Below, piece after piece: positions 1-7,464 of a stretch of 64,000 bases of DNA. Each line of letters starts with the position of its first letter. Position 1 is the first letter of the stretch. The notes under the pieces were generated by a model. That model was not told the DNA's origin. It searched no databases and saw nothing but the letters and a program-made list of their open reading frames with translations. Source of the stretch: Halopiger djelfimassiliensis (GTDB lineage: Archaea; Halobacteriota; Halobacteria; Halobacteriales; Natrialbaceae); NCBI RefSeq assembly GCF_000455365.1, contig NZ_HG315685.1, positions 927,827 through 991,826 on the forward strand, written 5' to 3'. Made by a program: the position numbers and the translations under genes.

Positions 1-1578
1 ACTGCCGACGACGGCGACCTCCCGATCGATCACGATCCCCTTGGCGTGGATCTTCTCGAACCGATCCGTGTCGTCGACGAGTCGCACCTCGAGCGGGAGC
101 CCCTCACGTGTGGCCGTTCGCTCGAGTTCGGCCGCGACGGCGTCGTTGTCGTGATACCACGTCGAGTCGAGCAATATCCGGACCCTGACCCCTCGGCGAG
201 CCGCATCGAGCGTCTCCTCGAGCAACGAAACATCCGTCTCGAGGCTGGGTTGCTCGAGGAGGATCTCCTCGTCAGCACCGGCGAGCAGCGACTCGAGTCT
301 GCCCTCGGCGTTGTCGGGCGCAACCAGCAGTTCGGCCGACTGGACCGGGACCGTCTTCGGGCTGTGTTCGGTCGGAAACGACGACGCCTGCCGACCGTCC
401 GTTTCGTCGTCGACGAACGACGTACTCGCGCGAAACGCCGCTCCCGATTCGGTGTCCCAGCCCTCGAAATCGGTCCTGAAAACCGTCGCCAGATCGGCTG
501 CGAGGGATTCGTCCTCGAGGCGGACCCCCCAGCCGCGGCTCGACTCGCCGCCGATGCCGGCGGGTTTCCAGTTCTCGGTCGTCACGAGGACCTCGTCGTC
601 GGCGATGGCGTACTTGGCATGGTGGTACCGATAGCGTGCGCCCGCACCGCCGGTCACGCGAACGTCGACGCCACCGTTCACGAGGGTCTCGAGCACTGGT
701 TCGGTTGCTCGTGGCGTCCCACCGACGGGACCGGACTCGAACAAAACCGCGACGTCGACGCCGCGGCCAGCGGCGTCGACGAGCGCTTCGGCGACCGGCA
801 GCGACGTGAACGTGTACCCGGCGAGCAGGAGTCGGTCGTCGGCACTGTGGATCGTTCGGAGGGGGAGATCGGTCCCGTCCGGCAAGACGAACGTCGTCGC
901 CGCGTCGGCAGTGGCACTCGAGACCGGCAGACAGGTGGCCCCTCGTGGCCACCACTGGCCGGCCGTGGCTGCTTGGACGTGACCGTCTGATACGAGCCGC
1001 TCGCGGCTGTGTGGGCGCTGCTCGTGGCGATACCACCGTTGTGCAAGCGGCGCACGATCGTACGATACCGCGTCGATCGGTGTTCCATCGTGCCGAAGTT
1101 CGAGGTCGTCGCCGTCGGCCGCGAGTCGAATCGTTCCCTCGAGTTCGAGGACCGGGCCGTCGGTCAGCGTTGCGGTGACGGTTGGGTCGGTGCTGGCGAC
1201 GACGCGGCCAGAGACGGTCCGGTTCGGGAACGCCGCCGTCGTGTGGCCGTCGGTAAGCGTCCAGTTCCCGAGTTGCGTTCGTGGCGGCGTCTCGAGGACG
1301 ACGAACTCGCCGACGTTTCCCTCCGTCGGGGGATTGGGTGCGAGTCCGACGATCCGCGGTTCGGTGGCGGTCGCCGCCGTCGCTCGACCTCCGGTCGCGC
1401 CGTCGATCCGCTCGTGTGGACACGCCAAATCGCGATCGTTTCCGTCCGTGTCCGCTCGAGCGGTCGTCTCGGCGACGACACTGTCGGGGCGAATCGTCGT
1501 TGCGACTGGGACAGCGACCAGACTGACCACGAGCACGAGTCCGAACGCGGTGACGAGGGTCGATCGCCGGCGGGTCAT
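1..1578 (-). CDS. Phospholipase D-like protein with lamin-tail-type domain (partial, C-terminus off window)
   Basis: Exported phospholipase D/nuclease superfamily protein; 526 residues are visible and the C-terminus runs off the left edge. Residues ~8-28 are a hydrophobic signal or anchor. Residues ~75-175 look like a lamin-tail-type beta-sandwich (VVLETP, GNWTLTDG). Both HKD half-sites are present: H320/K322/D327 (YHHAKYAIADD) and H511/K513/D518 (KIHAKGIVID), so an intact active site is likely. A TATA-like TAGTTTAAGTA lies ~26-36 bp upstream of ATG 1578. The nearer upstream ATG (1586) is closed two codons later by a stop, which fixes the start. It lies downstream of the HEAT gene on the same strand but has its own promoter-like element. 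The substrate (lipid or nucleic acid) cannot be told from sequence. Confidence 0.85.
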   Translation of the reverse strand, partial: MTRRRSTLVTAFGLVLVVSLVAVPVATTIRPDSVVAETTARADTDGNDRDLACPHERIDGATGGRATAATATEPRIVGLAPNPPTEGNVGEFVVLETPPRTQLGNWTLTDGHTTAAFPNRTVSGRVVASTDPTVTATLTDGPVLELEGTIRLAADGDDLELRHDGTPIDAVSYDRAPLAQRWYRHEQRPHSRERLVSDGHVQAATAGQWWPRGATCLPVSSATADAATTFVLPDGTDLPLRTIHSADDRLLLAGYTFTSLPVAEALVDAAGRGVDVAVLFESGPVGGTPRATEPVLETLVNGGVDVRVTGGAGARYRYHHAKYAIADDEVLVTTENWKPAGIGGESSRGWGVRLEDESLAADLATVFRTDFEGWDTESGAAFRASTSFVDDETDGRQASSFPTEHSPKTVPVQSAELLVAPDNAEGRLESLLAGADEEILLEQPSLETDVSLLEETLDAARRGVRVRILLDSTWYHDNDAVAAELERTATREGLPLEVRLVDDTDRFEKIHAKGIVIDREVAVVGS

Positions 1579-1703
1579 CGAGCCATCTGGCCGCCTTTCA
1601 GTACTTAAACTATCGGCCTCGAGGAAAACACACGGCGAACAGGCGGTCGGGAAGCGATTCGACCCGCGTCCGGGACGCGGTGGGACCAGTACTGGCTGGG
1701 CCG

Positions 1704-3080
1704 CTACGCCGCAGGTTCGAGATCGACGTTTTCGGCTTCTGCCTGGACGAGATACGCCCGATCGTCCTCGTACTCGGCGACGATCTCGAGGGCCTCCCGC
1801 GTTCCGATCCGGGTGAGCGCCCACGCAGCGCTCGCACGGACGCGGTCTTCCTCGTCGTTCTCGAGGACGTCCGCGAGCGGGTCGATGGCGCGGGTATCGC
1901 CGATCAGCCCGAGCGCGCGAGCAGCCCAGCTTCGAACGTCCGGTTCCTCGGCAACGAGCTGGTTGGCAAGCGGCTGGACCGCCCGTTCGGCACCGATCTC
2001 GCCGAGCGCCCGGAACGACGGTTTCTGGAGAGTCGGGTTGGAGTCGACGTAATCGAGCAAGGTATCGACGACTTCCTCGGTCTCGACGCCGATCGTTCCG
2101 AGAATGCCGATCGCCTGTTCGTCGCGTCGGCCGGCCTTCTGAAGCATCGGGTCGATCGCCTCCTCGGGACCCATACGTGCGAGGGCTTCGAGGCAGTGCT
2201 CCTCCATGTAATCGGAGTCGAGGCTCTCGTAAGCCAGCAGGATCTGTTCGACGTTACCCCGCTTCTCGTGGACCTTGAGCGCGTGCCACTCCGGCGGGAA
2301 GTCCTTGACGTGATCGAGGACGTCGTAAAAGCCCTCCCGGCGGAGCTGTTCGCGGACTTCGAGATCGGTCCACTCGGTCGCGTCGTCGACGGCCGACTCG
2401 AAATCGTCGGTCGCCTCGAGCAATCCGGCGATCGTCTCGGCGTCGTCGTCCGCGTCGAGTTCCGCGGATTCGACCGCGGCTGTCGCGTCCTCGAGCGTCG
2501 CGCCGATGTCGTCGGGGACGGTCTTCGCTTCCTGCCCGTTCTCGCCGAGTTCGGCCCCGCTGGCGGGCTCGAGGTCGTCAGGGAGCGACACCGAGGTCCC
2601 CAGCAGTTCGTTCAGGTTCGCGAGGAAGTCCGCGGCTGCCTCGATCAGTTCCTCGTCTCCCTCGCGGGTCCAGCGCGTGCCCGTGATCGTCCCGCTGACG
2701 CCGTCGATCTCTCCGATGACGTCCTCGGCATAGGGGCCGCGTTTGTCCTCGAGATCGTCCTCGAGATCGGAGAGGTCGCTTTCGATCTCGTCGTAGGTCT
2801 CCTGCAGTTGTGCTTCGGGAGCCGGCTCGGACTCCTCCTCGTCGTCTTCCTCGTCTTCGTCCGGTGGCTCCGGGATCTCTATCGCCTCGAGATCCGACCG
2901 GAACGCCTCGAGATCCGCTTCGACGACGTCGAGATCGTCTTCGGTCTCCGCGGCGTCGAGGTCGTCCTCGAGCGTCTCGAGGTCCTCGTTCAACGAGTCG
3001 AGACGGTCACGAATGGCGTCGAGATCGGGCGACTCATCGGGATCGTCGCGTTCGTCACCGTTTGCTTCGTCCTCGCTCAT
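1704..3080 (-). CDS. HEAT-repeat protein with N-terminal coiled coil
   Basis: Soluble, very acidic protein of 458 residues. The first ~70 residues are heptad-rich (repeated LDSLNEDLETLEDDL-like pattern) and predict a coiled coil, followed by an EEDDEEE linker. The C-terminal ~220 residues contain several HEAT/PBS-lyase-type helical repeats, recognisable as VRSWAARALGLIGDTRAIDPL and RVRASAAWALTRIGTREAL. Such repeats are protein-interaction scaffolds; no catalytic residues are seen. I chose ATG 3080 (MSEDE); an in-frame ATG at 3092 would add four residues. It follows pssA on the same strand with an ~87-bp gap. Confidence 0.8.
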   Translation of the reverse strand: MSEDEANGDERDDPDESPDLDAIRDRLDSLNEDLETLEDDLDAAETEDDLDVVEADLEAFRSDLEAIEIPEPPDEDEEDDEEESEPAPEAQLQETYDEIESDLSDLEDDLEDKRGPYAEDVIGEIDGVSGTITGTRWTREGDEELIEAAADFLANLNELLGTSVSLPDDLEPASGAELGENGQEAKTVPDDIGATLEDATAAVESAELDADDDAETIAGLLEATDDFESAVDDATEWTDLEVREQLRREGFYDVLDHVKDFPPEWHALKVHEKRGNVEQILLAYESLDSDYMEEHCLEALARMGPEEAIDPMLQKAGRRDEQAIGILGTIGVETEEVVDTLLDYVDSNPTLQKPSFRALGEIGAERAVQPLANQLVAEEPDVRSWAARALGLIGDTRAIDPLADVLENDEEDRVRASAAWALTRIGTREALEIVAEYEDDRAYLVQAEAENVDLEPAA

Positions 3081-3167
3081 GGTACCACCCACACTGCGTC
3101 CGTCGAGGGACGCCGGTGAAGCCGACGCGTGACTCCGTCCATACGCTACGGTCGTGTCAGGATCGCC

Positions 3168-3896
3168 CTAAGCGTTTCCATGCGCGTCCGTCTCCGCCGG
3201 CTGTGGGTCTTCGCGCCAGTAGAACCAGGGACTGAGCGTCATGTAGGCGATGCCGAGCGTCAAAAGGGCGTACGGGAACGTGTAGCCGGCGACATCGGGA
3301 ACGAGAATCGCGAGCGCGTGGATGACGCCCATGATAGCGGCGTCGCGGGCGAGCAGGTCGGGGTACCTGATCGGGGACACCATCAGGTAACAGAACGCGC
3401 CCGTCACCGCGAGTATGAGCCACGGACTCGTCTCGCCGGCCAGGATCGCAGCGCCGAGAACGGTCGCCGCGAGCGTCGTCTGGACGCCCTCGGTGTAGTC
3501 GTCGGCGGTATCGTAGGCCGTGTACAGCCCGAGACGAGTGACTGCCATCGCGACGAACAGTGCACAGACGCCCACGACGAGCAGTAATTCGGCGGTGACC
3601 GTCTCGAACGTGATTCCGAGACCGCGGCTGACGATGACGAACGCGAGGACGGCCGGGGCGACAGCGAAGGAGGCGACGTCGGCGAGCGAATCGAGGAAGG
3701 GGCCGGCATCGGTGCCGCCGTACCGGCGGGCGAGGATGCCGTCCAGTCCGTCAGCGATCGCTGCCAGGAGGACGAGTCGGGCAGCGAGGTGGATGTCGAC
3801 GAGCGCGGCGACGACAATGGCCACGAACCCCAGGGATGCGTTGGCGATCGTCACCGCGTCGGCGACGCCCAGCCGCCCGACGAACCGGGGGAGCAT
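3168..3896 (-). CDS. pssA: CDP-alcohol phosphatidyltransferase, archaetidylserine synthase type
   Basis: Integral membrane enzyme of 242 residues expected to condense a CDP-archaeol lipid with L-serine. The CDP-alcohol phosphotransferase signature D-x2-DG-x2-AR-x(n)-G-x3-D-x3-D is complete at D49-D73 (DGLDGILAR ... GPFLDSLAD). Multiple hydrophobic segments flank it. In Haloferax, PssA-type enzymes act in the archaetidylethanolamine route used with archaeosortase ArtA for C-terminal lipid anchoring of surface proteins; no artA or decarboxylase gene lies in this window. Start ATG 3896. The gene diverges from the halocyanin at 4005. Confidence 0.85.
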   Translation of the reverse strand: MLPRFVGRLGVADAVTIANASLGFVAIVVAALVDIHLAARLVLLAAIADGLDGILARRYGGTDAGPFLDSLADVASFAVAPAVLAFVIVSRGLGITFETVTAELLLVVGVCALFVAMAVTRLGLYTAYDTADDYTEGVQTTLAATVLGAAILAGETSPWLILAVTGAFCYLMVSPIRYPDLLARDAAIMGVIHALAILVPDVAGYTFPYALLTLGIAYMTLSPWFYWREDPQPAETDAHGNA

Positions 3897-3975
3897 ACTC
3901 GCGGATTCGGCGGGCAGGTGCCTTACGTGTTTTCGTTTGAGTGTCGGCCGTCCGGCCAGCGTGGAACCGGGGCGG

Positions 3976-3980
3976 TTATA
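3976..3980 (+). promoter_or_regulatory. TATA-like element of the halocyanin gene
   Basis: TTATA 25-29 bp before ATG 4005, in a GC-rich divergent intergenic region; the spacing fits a leaderless archaeal promoter. The bases between it and the start include CCTAACGCCTAGG. Confidence 0.5.
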
Positions 3981-4004
3981 CCACGACTCTCCTAACGCCT
4001 AGGT

Positions 4005-4442
4005 ATGAACCGGCGCGTCTATCTCGCCGCCGTCGGAACTTCCGTGTCGGCGGGGCTGGCGGGGTGTACGTCCACACTCGGCGTCTTCGATTCCGAGCCC
4101 TGTAACGACGATGCGTGTCACATCGGGATGACCCGCACCGATTTCGTCCCCGAAGAGTACGAGGCGACCGTCGGCGAGACCGTCGTCTGGAAGAACACAA
4201 GCGAGGCCATCCACACCGTCACGGCGCTCGAGACGGGTATCCCCGACGAAGCGGAGTACTTCGCCACCGGCGGGTACGGGGACGAAAAAACCGCCCGCGA
4301 GGGCTGGCACGAGGACCACGGTGGCGGGCTCGAGACTCGAGAGACGTTCGAGTACACGTTCGAGGTGCCCGGCACCTACGACTACATCTGCATTCCTCAC
4401 GTCGGTGCCGACATGGTCGGACGCGTCGTTGTCTCTGAGTGA
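4005..4442 (+). CDS. Halocyanin-type blue copper lipoprotein
   Basis: Membrane-anchored plastocyanin-like electron carrier of 145 residues. The N-terminus is a lipoprotein leader ending in a GLAGC lipobox (Cys21). The cupredoxin copper site is complete: His70 (AIHTVT), Cys129, His132 and Met137 (YICIPHVGADM). The loop between the ligands matches the C-terminal domain of the 7465-8976 protein (shared pattern GIP-D-A-YxxxGxx-AREGW), so the two are related. It stands alone behind its own TATA-like element. The redox partner is not encoded nearby. Confidence 0.9.
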   Translation: MNRRVYLAAVGTSVSAGLAGCTSTLGVFDSEPCNDDACHIGMTRTDFVPEEYEATVGETVVWKNTSEAIHTVTALETGIPDEAEYFATGGYGDEKTAREGWHEDHGGGLETRETFEYTFEVPGTYDYICIPHVGADMVGRVVVSE

Positions 4443-4477
4443 AGGAACGGTTCTCTCCGGCGATCCGATTCGGTGAG

Positions 4478-5218
4478 TCATGCCGATACCGGTTGGGTGA
4501 CGGCCGCATCGGCCACCATAAACTCCATAGTGATATATGAAAATCGGGCGGTGGAGCGTCCGACTATCCGAACAGCGTTTCCCCGGCCGACTGGAGCAGT
4601 AAACGGCCGACCAGTCTGGCAGGACCGCGTTTCGGCGCGTTTCGAAACACTTCGATCCGAGGGACAGTGCGCGACCGAGGCGTTCGCCGCCGCGACACGC
4701 CGAACGTCGTCGGCGTCGGCCACTCGGAAGTGGGCGGCGATCAGTCTGTCGTCGAGCAACCCGACGTCGGCGAGGAGATCGAGCGAATCCACGGCACCGT
4801 TGGCACGAGCCATCGTGTTGCTCGCCTCGAACTCGAGGAGATGGGTATGCACGAGGAGATCGGGGTTTGCCGCGGCAAACTCGGCGGCTCGTTCCCACAG
4901 ATCGGCCGTACACGTCCAATCGTCGTGTGGACAGACCGCCGCCCGGATGCGCCCGTCGTAGGTATCGTGGTAGTCGCGAGCGAAGGCTCGGGCGCGGGCG
5001 AACTGGTCGGCGACCGGGATATCCCAGAACAGATCGGACAGGGGAGAGCCGAAAAACGCACGGAGGCCGGCCTCGCCGAAAACGTCAGCACCACGGCGCG
5101 GTCGCATGTCCATCGAGTTGACCGTGGTGGCGCCTCCGGCGAGGAAGTTCAACGCGGCGAGTTCGTACCCCGCTTCGAGGAGGTTCACGACAGGCTTTTC
5201 ACTACCGGATGTTACCAC
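4478..5218 (-). pseudogene. Amidohydrolase (ATZ/TRZ, SAH/MTA-deaminase type) remnant
   Basis: About 180 residues resemble the middle of a cyclic metal-dependent amidohydrolase: a [21 protein letters not shown] strand, VCPHDDWTCTADLW (family: APHxPYTCS), VHTHLLEFEA (family: HxHxxET) and ASVAHCPS. The N-terminal ~90 residues carrying the first HxH metal pair are missing, and the open frame starts at a GTG inside the thi4 promoter. After AHCPS the family sequence stops and the last ~65 residues are unrelated, so the C-terminal metal Asp is missing too. AHFRVA replaces the usual AHCVH. I read this as a truncated, non-functional relic; its size compares with ~430 residues for the intact family. 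Confidence 0.65.
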
Positions 5219-5223
5219 CTAGT
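5196..5223 (+). promoter_or_regulatory. thi4 promoter with TACCACCTAGT element
   Basis: TTTTCA at 5196-5201 lies 26-31 bp before ATG 5227 and is the likely TATA element. TACCACCTAGT at 5213-5223 sits just before the start. The same 11-mer occurs at 9032-9042, also immediately before a start codon. It may be an operator or the initiator region of a leaderless transcript; ThiR, encoded at 11084-11983, is the obvious candidate regulator for thi4. Confidence 0.45.
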
Positions 5224-5226
5224 TGT

Positions 5227-6156
5227 ATGACCGAATTCGACCAGTTCAGTCAGGTCGGCGAAGCCGACGTAACGCGTGCGATCGGACAGGAGTGGACCGA
5301 GGAGTTCATGGACTTCTCGGACTCGGACGTCATCATCGTCGGCGGTGGGCCGTCCGGGCTGACGGCCGCGAAGGAGCTCTCCGAGCGCGGCGTCAAGACG
5401 ATGGTCGTCGAGAAGAACAACTACCTCGGCGGCGGGTTCTGGCTCGGCGGCTTCCTGATGAACAAGGTTACGGTCCGTGACCCCGCCCAGAAGGTCCTCG
5501 ACGAACTCGAGGTGTCCTACAAGGAGTCCGAGGACAGCGAGGACCTCTACGTTGCCAACGGACCGGAGGCCTGTTCCGGGCTGATCAAGGCCGCCTGTGA
5601 CGCCGGCGCGAAGATGCAGAACATGACCGAGTTCACGGACATCGTCATCCGCGAGGATCACAAAGTCTCGGGGATCGTGATGAACTGGACGCCGGTCCAC
5701 GCGCTGCCCCGCGAGATCACCTGCGTCGATCCGATCGCGGTCGAGGCAGATCTAGTCATCGACGCGACCGGCCACGACGCGATGGCCGTCAAGAAACTCG
5801 ACGAGCGGGGCGTCCTCGACGCGCCCGGCATCGGCGACGCGGAGGCCAACGCCACTGGCATGGACCAGACCGGCGACGACTCTTACGGCGCACCCGGCCA
5901 CGACTCGCCCGGCCACGACTCCATGTGGGTCGGCAAGAGCGAGGACGCCGTCGTCGAGCACACCGGCCTCGTCCACGACGGCCTGATCGCGACCGGCATG
6001 GCGACCGCGACGACCTACGGTCTCCCGCGGATGGGGCCGACCTTCGGTGCCATGCTTGTCTCGGGCAAACGCGCCGCCCAGGAAGCGCTCGACGAACTCG
6101 GCGTCGACGCCGACCCCGTCGAGTTGACCTCGCGGGCCGCACCGGCCGACGACTGA
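5227..6156 (+). CDS. thi4: Thiamine thiazole synthase Thi4
   Basis: Cytoplasmic Thi4-family enzyme of 309 residues that builds the thiazole moiety of thiamine from NAD and glycine. The dinucleotide-binding glycine motif VGGGPSGL is at ~38-45, followed by [11 protein letters not shown]. The position equivalent to the yeast sulfur-donor cysteine is Cys166 in ITCVDP, whereas methanogen sulfide-using enzymes carry His there; this matches the cysteine type reported for Haloferax Thi4. The C-terminal part has the conserved [20 protein letters not shown] region. A Gly/His/Asp-rich insert (residues ~215-235) contains two near-identical [11 protein letters not shown] steps. Start ATG 5227 follows the promoter directly. 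Confidence 0.95.
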   Translation: MTEFDQFSQVGEADVTRAIGQEWTEEFMDFSDSDVIIVGGGPSGLTAAKELSERGVKTMVVEKNNYLGGGFWLGGFLMNKVTVRDPAQKVLDELEVSYKESEDSEDLYVANGPEACSGLIKAACDAGAKMQNMTEFTDIVIREDHKVSGIVMNWTPVHALPREITCVDPIAVEADLVIDATGHDAMAVKKLDERGVLDAPGIGDAEANATGMDQTGDDSYGAPGHDSPGHDSMWVGKSEDAVVEHTGLVHDGLIATGMATATTYGLPRMGPTFGAMLVSGKRAAQEALDELGVDADPVELTSRAAPADD

Positions 6157-6378
6157 TCGACGCCAGCGGTTTCTGGGTCGCGGTGGGTTTCGCGACCGGT
6201 CGACGGTCCGGTCTCCGCGACCGACTGCCGTTCGAGAACGGTGCAGTCGCGGCTTTACCGTCGCCAAATTCGATCGGTAGTGACATTTCGATACAGTTCG
6301 AACGACCGACGTAATGACGACACGACGAGCGACCCGGGGCCTGACCCGCCGGCTCTCCGGGCAGGGGGTGGACGGAGA

Positions 6379-7401
6379 ATGATGCCCGACGTGATCGCGG
6401 TCGACCGGATGCTCCCGTCGACGGGAGCGATCGGACACGCACTCGAGTCCTACGCCGCGGAGGCAGTCGGTCCGGATGCCGACCTCACCAGACTCCACCG
6501 CGTGTACTATCCGGTGTTCCGGGTAGAGTACCGGTACGAACAGGATAGCCGGATCCCGTGGGGAAACGACACGAGTCACGCCGTGACGTTGCTCGACGGC
6601 CTCTGGGCCGACAACCACGCCGCCCTCCAGCAGTACCGGTCGGGAACCGATGCGGTCGAATCGATATCGCTCGAGCCCTACGACTTCGGTCGAGACGGGC
6701 CGGGACTGGGGCGGACGGTGCTACTCGACTTTCAGGTTCCGACCCAGCGAGCGAGACGGCTGCTGCCGGAACGACTCGCGGACGTCACCGAATCGCGACG
6801 CATCGACGACCCGGACTCGATTACGTCCTCGTTCGTCGAGGAACTGACCGAGACGTTCGGACTGCCGCCGGCGTTCGAACCGGAAGGGTTCGACGGCGTC
6901 GTCAACGTCTCCCGGCTCTATCTTCCCTTCTGGGTCTGTGAGGTAACCCGGTCCGACGAGCGCGATCTCATCGGTGCCGTCCGAGACATCGCGGACGTCG
7001 GTGACGGCGACTCGGGCCACGAGTGGCTGTCCGCGTTCTTCCGCGAGGACAGGAGCCGACTCGCGCGGTACGCACACGCGTCGATTCGTCGCTCCGGAGC
7101 CGACGCCGGTGGGACCGACTCGAGCGAGCGACGCGGCTCGACTACGCACGAGGGCGACGCGGGGAGCGATCCGGAGACGCCACCCGAGCGCTCGACGGAG
7201 GGCGAAAATACCGAACGCGAACCGACCGACGCCGACCAGCCCCTCGACGCGACCGGCACGGGAGCGGAGCGGACCGGGCCGGTTCAGCCCGAAGACGTCG
7301 ACCTCGATGCCGGGTCGCTCGTGGAACCGAGTCCGAACCGGTGTTTCGCCGATGTCGGTGGCATGGAGAGGATTTATTTTCACTATTCTACAATCGTATA
7401 A
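6379..7401 (+). CDS. Uncharacterised haloarchaeal protein with disordered acidic tail
   Basis: I do not recognise this 340-residue protein. It has no signal peptide or membrane segment. Residues ~1-240 look globular, with aromatic-rich stretches (LHRVYYPVFRVEYRYEQ and NVSRLYLPFWVCEV) resembling two half-repeats that each end in a PVFRVEY/LPFWVCEV beta-strand. Residues ~240-320 are low-complexity (Ser, Thr, Glu, Asp, Gly, Pro) and probably disordered. The start is chosen at the tandem ATGs 6379/6382 after GGAG; the longer open frame upstream reads through non-coding-like sequence. Confidence 0.6.
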   Translation: MMPDVIAVDRMLPSTGAIGHALESYAAEAVGPDADLTRLHRVYYPVFRVEYRYEQDSRIPWGNDTSHAVTLLDGLWADNHAALQQYRSGTDAVESISLEPYDFGRDGPGLGRTVLLDFQVPTQRARRLLPERLADVTESRRIDDPDSITSSFVEELTETFGLPPAFEPEGFDGVVNVSRLYLPFWVCEVTRSDERDLIGAVRDIADVGDGDSGHEWLSAFFREDRSRLARYAHASIRRSGADAGGTDSSERRGSTTHEGDAGSDPETPPERSTEGENTEREPTDADQPLDATGTGAERTGPVQPEDVDLDAGSLVEPSPNRCFADVGGMERIYFHYSTIV

Positions 7402-7445
7402 ACGAATGTCCAAATAAGTGGAGGAACCGAAACGACTATCAATGA

Positions 7446-7461
7446 TTTAGGCAGACCTAAA
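7446..7461 (+). promoter_or_regulatory. Perfect inverted repeat TTTAGG-N4-CCTAAA (DtxR/IdeR-like box)
   Basis: A 16-bp site of two perfect 6-bp half-sites separated by CAGA, ending 3 bp before ATG 7465. The TTAGG...CCTAA layout is that of iron/manganese-responsive DtxR/SirR/Idr operators. Its position over the presumed transcription start of a leaderless gene fits repression. It is the only perfect copy I noticed in the window. Confidence 0.55.
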
Positions 7462-7464
7462 ACC

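Noticed and set aside
46..1423. Open frames on both strands over the phospholipase D gene
   Set aside because: Arg-rich, motif-free translations. The true frame has no stop before the window edge and contains two HKD motifs.
1680..3119. Long plus-strand open frame of 479 codons opposite the HEAT gene
   Set aside because: It is the complement of an acidic, GC3-rich coding frame; the translated product has no recognisable motifs and the minus-strand HEAT repeats are clear.
5150..5226. TPP riboswitch upstream of thi4
   Set aside because: The promoter element lies within 31 bp of the start, leaving no room for a leader RNA; no THI-box sequence is present.
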